From Olsenella sp. KH3B4 (GTDB taxonomy: Bacteria > Actinomycetota > Coriobacteriia > Coriobacteriales > Atopobiaceae): DNA of 54,593 bases. Both the position numbers and the translations under genes were made by a program. Under the pieces are notes generated by a model that was not told the origin of the DNA, made no database searches, and worked only from the letters and a program-made list of their open reading frames with translations. Below are positions 53,239 through 54,593 of the stretch, in pieces. Every line of letters starts with the position of its first letter. Position 1 is the stretch's first letter. The stretch is taken from contig FOHD01000013.1 in NCBI GenBank assembly GCA_900111695.1, positions 1-54,593 of the forward strand, read 5' to 3'.

Positions 53239-53643
53239 CTAGTCCTTCTCGTCGGTGTAGTGCAGCAGCTTTTCCAGGCGCTCTCGGTTGATCCACGCGT
53301 GGGCCAGGGCACAGAGCAAAAAGAGCATGGCACCGCAGGCGTGGGCGACAAAGGCCGGCGTCCCAACGGTGCCATCGCAGCTCAGGCCCTCCGCCATACG
53401 CGCGTGCATCAGGCTCCCGCGGCTTACGAGCACGATGGCGAGAAGCACCACCATGGCAAGGCCCAAGCAGCAGTCGATGCGTGTCTCCCTGCTCATACCC
53501 TTGCAAGCAACATGCCTGGTTGTCTGGGCAATCTTTCTGTGACTCACCACGCCAAGCACCACCAGAAGGACCACAAAGAGAAGGCCAACAAGGGCGTGAA
53601 CGTGCGGGTCGGCGTGACCGGTCACGTAGCAGGCAACGAGCAC
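53239..53643 (-). CDS. DUF4405-like membrane protein, probably heme-type
   Basis: Three hydrophobic segments with spaced histidines: GHADPHVHALVGLLFVVLLVVLGVVSHRK, CLGLAMVVLLAIVLVSRGSLMHARM and FVAHACGAMLFLLCALAHAWINRERL. This is the arrangement of small DUF4405/cytochrome b561-like membrane proteins. A start is hard to place: the GTG at 53643 with GGAG 11 nt upstream is chosen; the open frame runs further through the palindrome at 53744 but without a good start. It may be N-terminally truncated. Confidence 0.5.
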   Translation of the reverse strand: MLVACYVTGHADPHVHALVGLLFVVLLVVLGVVSHRKIAQTTRHVACKGMSRETRIDCCLGLAMVVLLAIVLVSRGSLMHARMAEGLSCDGTVGTPAFVAHACGAMLFLLCALAHAWINRERLEKLLHYTDEKD

Positions 53644-53743
53644 ACGGGGCCTGCGCTCCGTCAGGTATAAGCCAAGGCTAACAACCGCGTGCCGCCAGAG
53701 ACCCGCTTCGCGCCGTCTACAAGAAAAGAGAAAATACCTGCAA

Positions 53744-53774
53744 ATGAGACAAAGGGACAGTCCCTTTGTCTCAT
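53744..53774. repeat. 31-bp palindromic repeat, copy D
   Basis: Identical to copy B: 15-bp arms around one A. It lies between the divergent DUF4405-like and RGG-protein genes, in the gene-free stretch 53644-53945. Nothing else definite is seen there. Confidence 0.95.
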
Positions 53775-53945
53775 GCCTCTCCCAGGTGGTCAATTTGCGT
53801 AGGCCAACAATTCCGAGAAAATGCAGCCTCCGTTGCCGCAATAATGAGTTGCTTCTAAAGGAAACGGTGTGGCAATTCCCAGCCTACGGGCACGGACTTA
53901 AGGGGCTACGGCCCTCACATCACGCAAGACAGGAGAAATTAGTAC

Positions 53946-54593
53946 ATGGCCACAAGAGCAGAGATCATGGAGAAGCTCGGCGAGGTCCAGCACATGCTGA
54001 ACATTGCTCGCCACAACCGCAAGGAGCAGGAGGAGGCCACCGACGCCAACGTCGCGCGTGTGCTTGCGCTCCTGCGTCTCAAGAGCGAGATTTCCGTCGA
54101 GGAGATGTCGACAGTCCTCGGCATTGGTGCGGACGCACTCGGAACTACGCTTGGAAACATGGCTAACGATGACCTCGTCGTTGTCACTAAGGACGAGGAT
54201 GACAACATCCAGTCTGTCACGCTTGGCGAGAAGGGCCAGGAGGAGCAGCCCAAGCCGCGTGACCTCCAGAACGTTGCACTCGACGGCTTCACGGACGATG
54301 AGGTAGACGTGCTTGCGTCGTTCCTCGATCGCATTGAGGCTGGCGTCGCAACCGAGATCGGTGAGGACTGGAAGGAGCGCGAGCAGGAGCGCCTTGCCAA
54401 GAAGCGCGATGATCGCGATGACCGCAAGTCTTTCGGCCGCGGAGACCGTGGAGATCGCGGCGGTCGTGGCGGCTTCCGTGGCGGCAACGACCGCGGCGGC
54501 TACCGTGGCGGCAACGACCGCGGCGGTTTCCGTGGTGGTAACGACCGTGGTGGGTACCGCGGCAACTCGGATCGTGGTGGCTACCGTGGCGGC
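53946..54593 (+). CDS. winged-helix protein with RGG-repeat tail (partial, runs off the window)
   Basis: At least 216 residues with no stop before the end. Residues 1-95 are helical with a MarR-like helix-turn-helix (VARVLALLRLKSEISVEEMSTVLGIGADALGTTLGNM). Residues 95-150 are acidic and helical. From about 165 the protein becomes Arg/Gly/Asp-rich: FGRGDRGDRGGRGGFRGG, then repeats of RGGNDRGGY/F about every nine residues. RGG tails bind RNA or drive condensates in eukaryotes and in some cold-shock and helicase proteins of bacteria. ATG at 53946 after AGGAG. Cytoplasmic. It could bind RNA or DNA; no annotated relative comes to mind. Confidence 0.8.
   Translation, partial: MATRAEIMEKLGEVQHMLNIARHNRKEQEEATDANVARVLALLRLKSEISVEEMSTVLGIGADALGTTLGNMANDDLVVVTKDEDDNIQSVTLGEKGQEEQPKPRDLQNVALDGFTDDEVDVLASFLDRIEAGVATEIGEDWKEREQERLAKKRDDRDDRKSFGRGDRGDRGGRGGFRGGNDRGGYRGGNDRGGFRGGNDRGGYRGNSDRGGYRGG
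54475..54593 (+). repeat. 27-bp tandem repeats coding RGGNDRGG(Y/F)
   Basis: Units near 54475, 54502 and 54529 encode RGGNDRGGY, RGGNDRGGF and RGGNDRGGY with different third codon positions, then a variant RGNSDRGGY. The synonymous variation suggests the peptide pattern is under selection. The array continues past the window. Confidence 0.85.

Noticed and set aside
53769..53846. Possible fourth copy of the 79-bp element (..GCCGCAATAAT end, GCGTAGGCCA core)
   Set aside because: Only one end and a short core match; the other end is replaced by the palindromic repeat. Too weak to count.

Overview
The window is high-GC, densely coded DNA. Gene content and style suggest an anaerobic Coriobacteriia actinobacterium, probably Atopobiaceae/Olsenella-like: CRISPR type I-E repeats, Tat-lipobox solute-binding proteins, a 3H-domain NiaR, Sapep and C69 dipeptidases, TTG/GTG starts, GC-rich codons. 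The taxonomy is inference; there is no rRNA or tRNA gene here to anchor it.

Layout. 1-343 is the leader-distal end of a CRISPR array, followed directly by a decayed sugar-transferase gene. 2260-4778 holds a TPR / DUF4037 nucleotidyltransferase-fold / DUF4125 cluster. 4920-9088 is a MarR regulator with a heterodimeric ABC multidrug-type exporter. 9328-12261 holds a Cof-type HAD phosphatase and a YgiQ radical-SAM protein. 12466-14142 is a Pit phosphate permease with its DUF47/PhoU partner. 14682-18360 is the de novo NAD operon nadA-nadB-nadC-niaR with a NiaR-type operator over its promoter. 18708-21146 has ilvE, gpmA and a small Cys-rich membrane protein. 21300-28573 has a glutamine-synthetase homologue that has lost most metal ligands, a four-gene polar amino-acid ABC importer (two tandem binding proteins, a permease with an extra exported domain, an ATPase) and an orphan GlnR-like regulator: a plausible nitrogen-acquisition neighbourhood. 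28938-32183 has an HtrA-like protease and a DUF2130 protein. 32379-35398 is a CsoR-CopA copper module with a CopZ-like domain fused to CopA. 35550-38809 has a ROK kinase and ligA. 39336-41256 is a lower-GC patch with an endonuclease-like gene and a structured candidate ncRNA. 41257-54593 has NdpA, a PcsB-like wall hydrolase, membrane proteins, two dipeptidases, a defective alpha/beta hydrolase, DAHP synthase, a Tat-exported phosphoesterase, a BASS transporter, a DUF4405-like membrane protein and, cut by the window end, a winged-helix protein with an RGG-repeat tail.

The most striking non-coding feature is the number of independent dispersed or symmetric repeats: a 31-33 bp near-perfect palindrome in four copies, a 79-bp inverted-repeat element in three copies, two ~208-bp segments sharing 28-bp inverted ends but not their interiors, a 43-bp repeat in two copies, 42-bp direct repeats before ilvE, and an exactly symmetric nest of four 25-bp units before nadA. 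The proteins most worth a second look are the glutamine-synthetase pseudoenzyme, the GlnR-like regulator, CopA with a possible internal CopZ start, and the RGG-tailed winged-helix protein.
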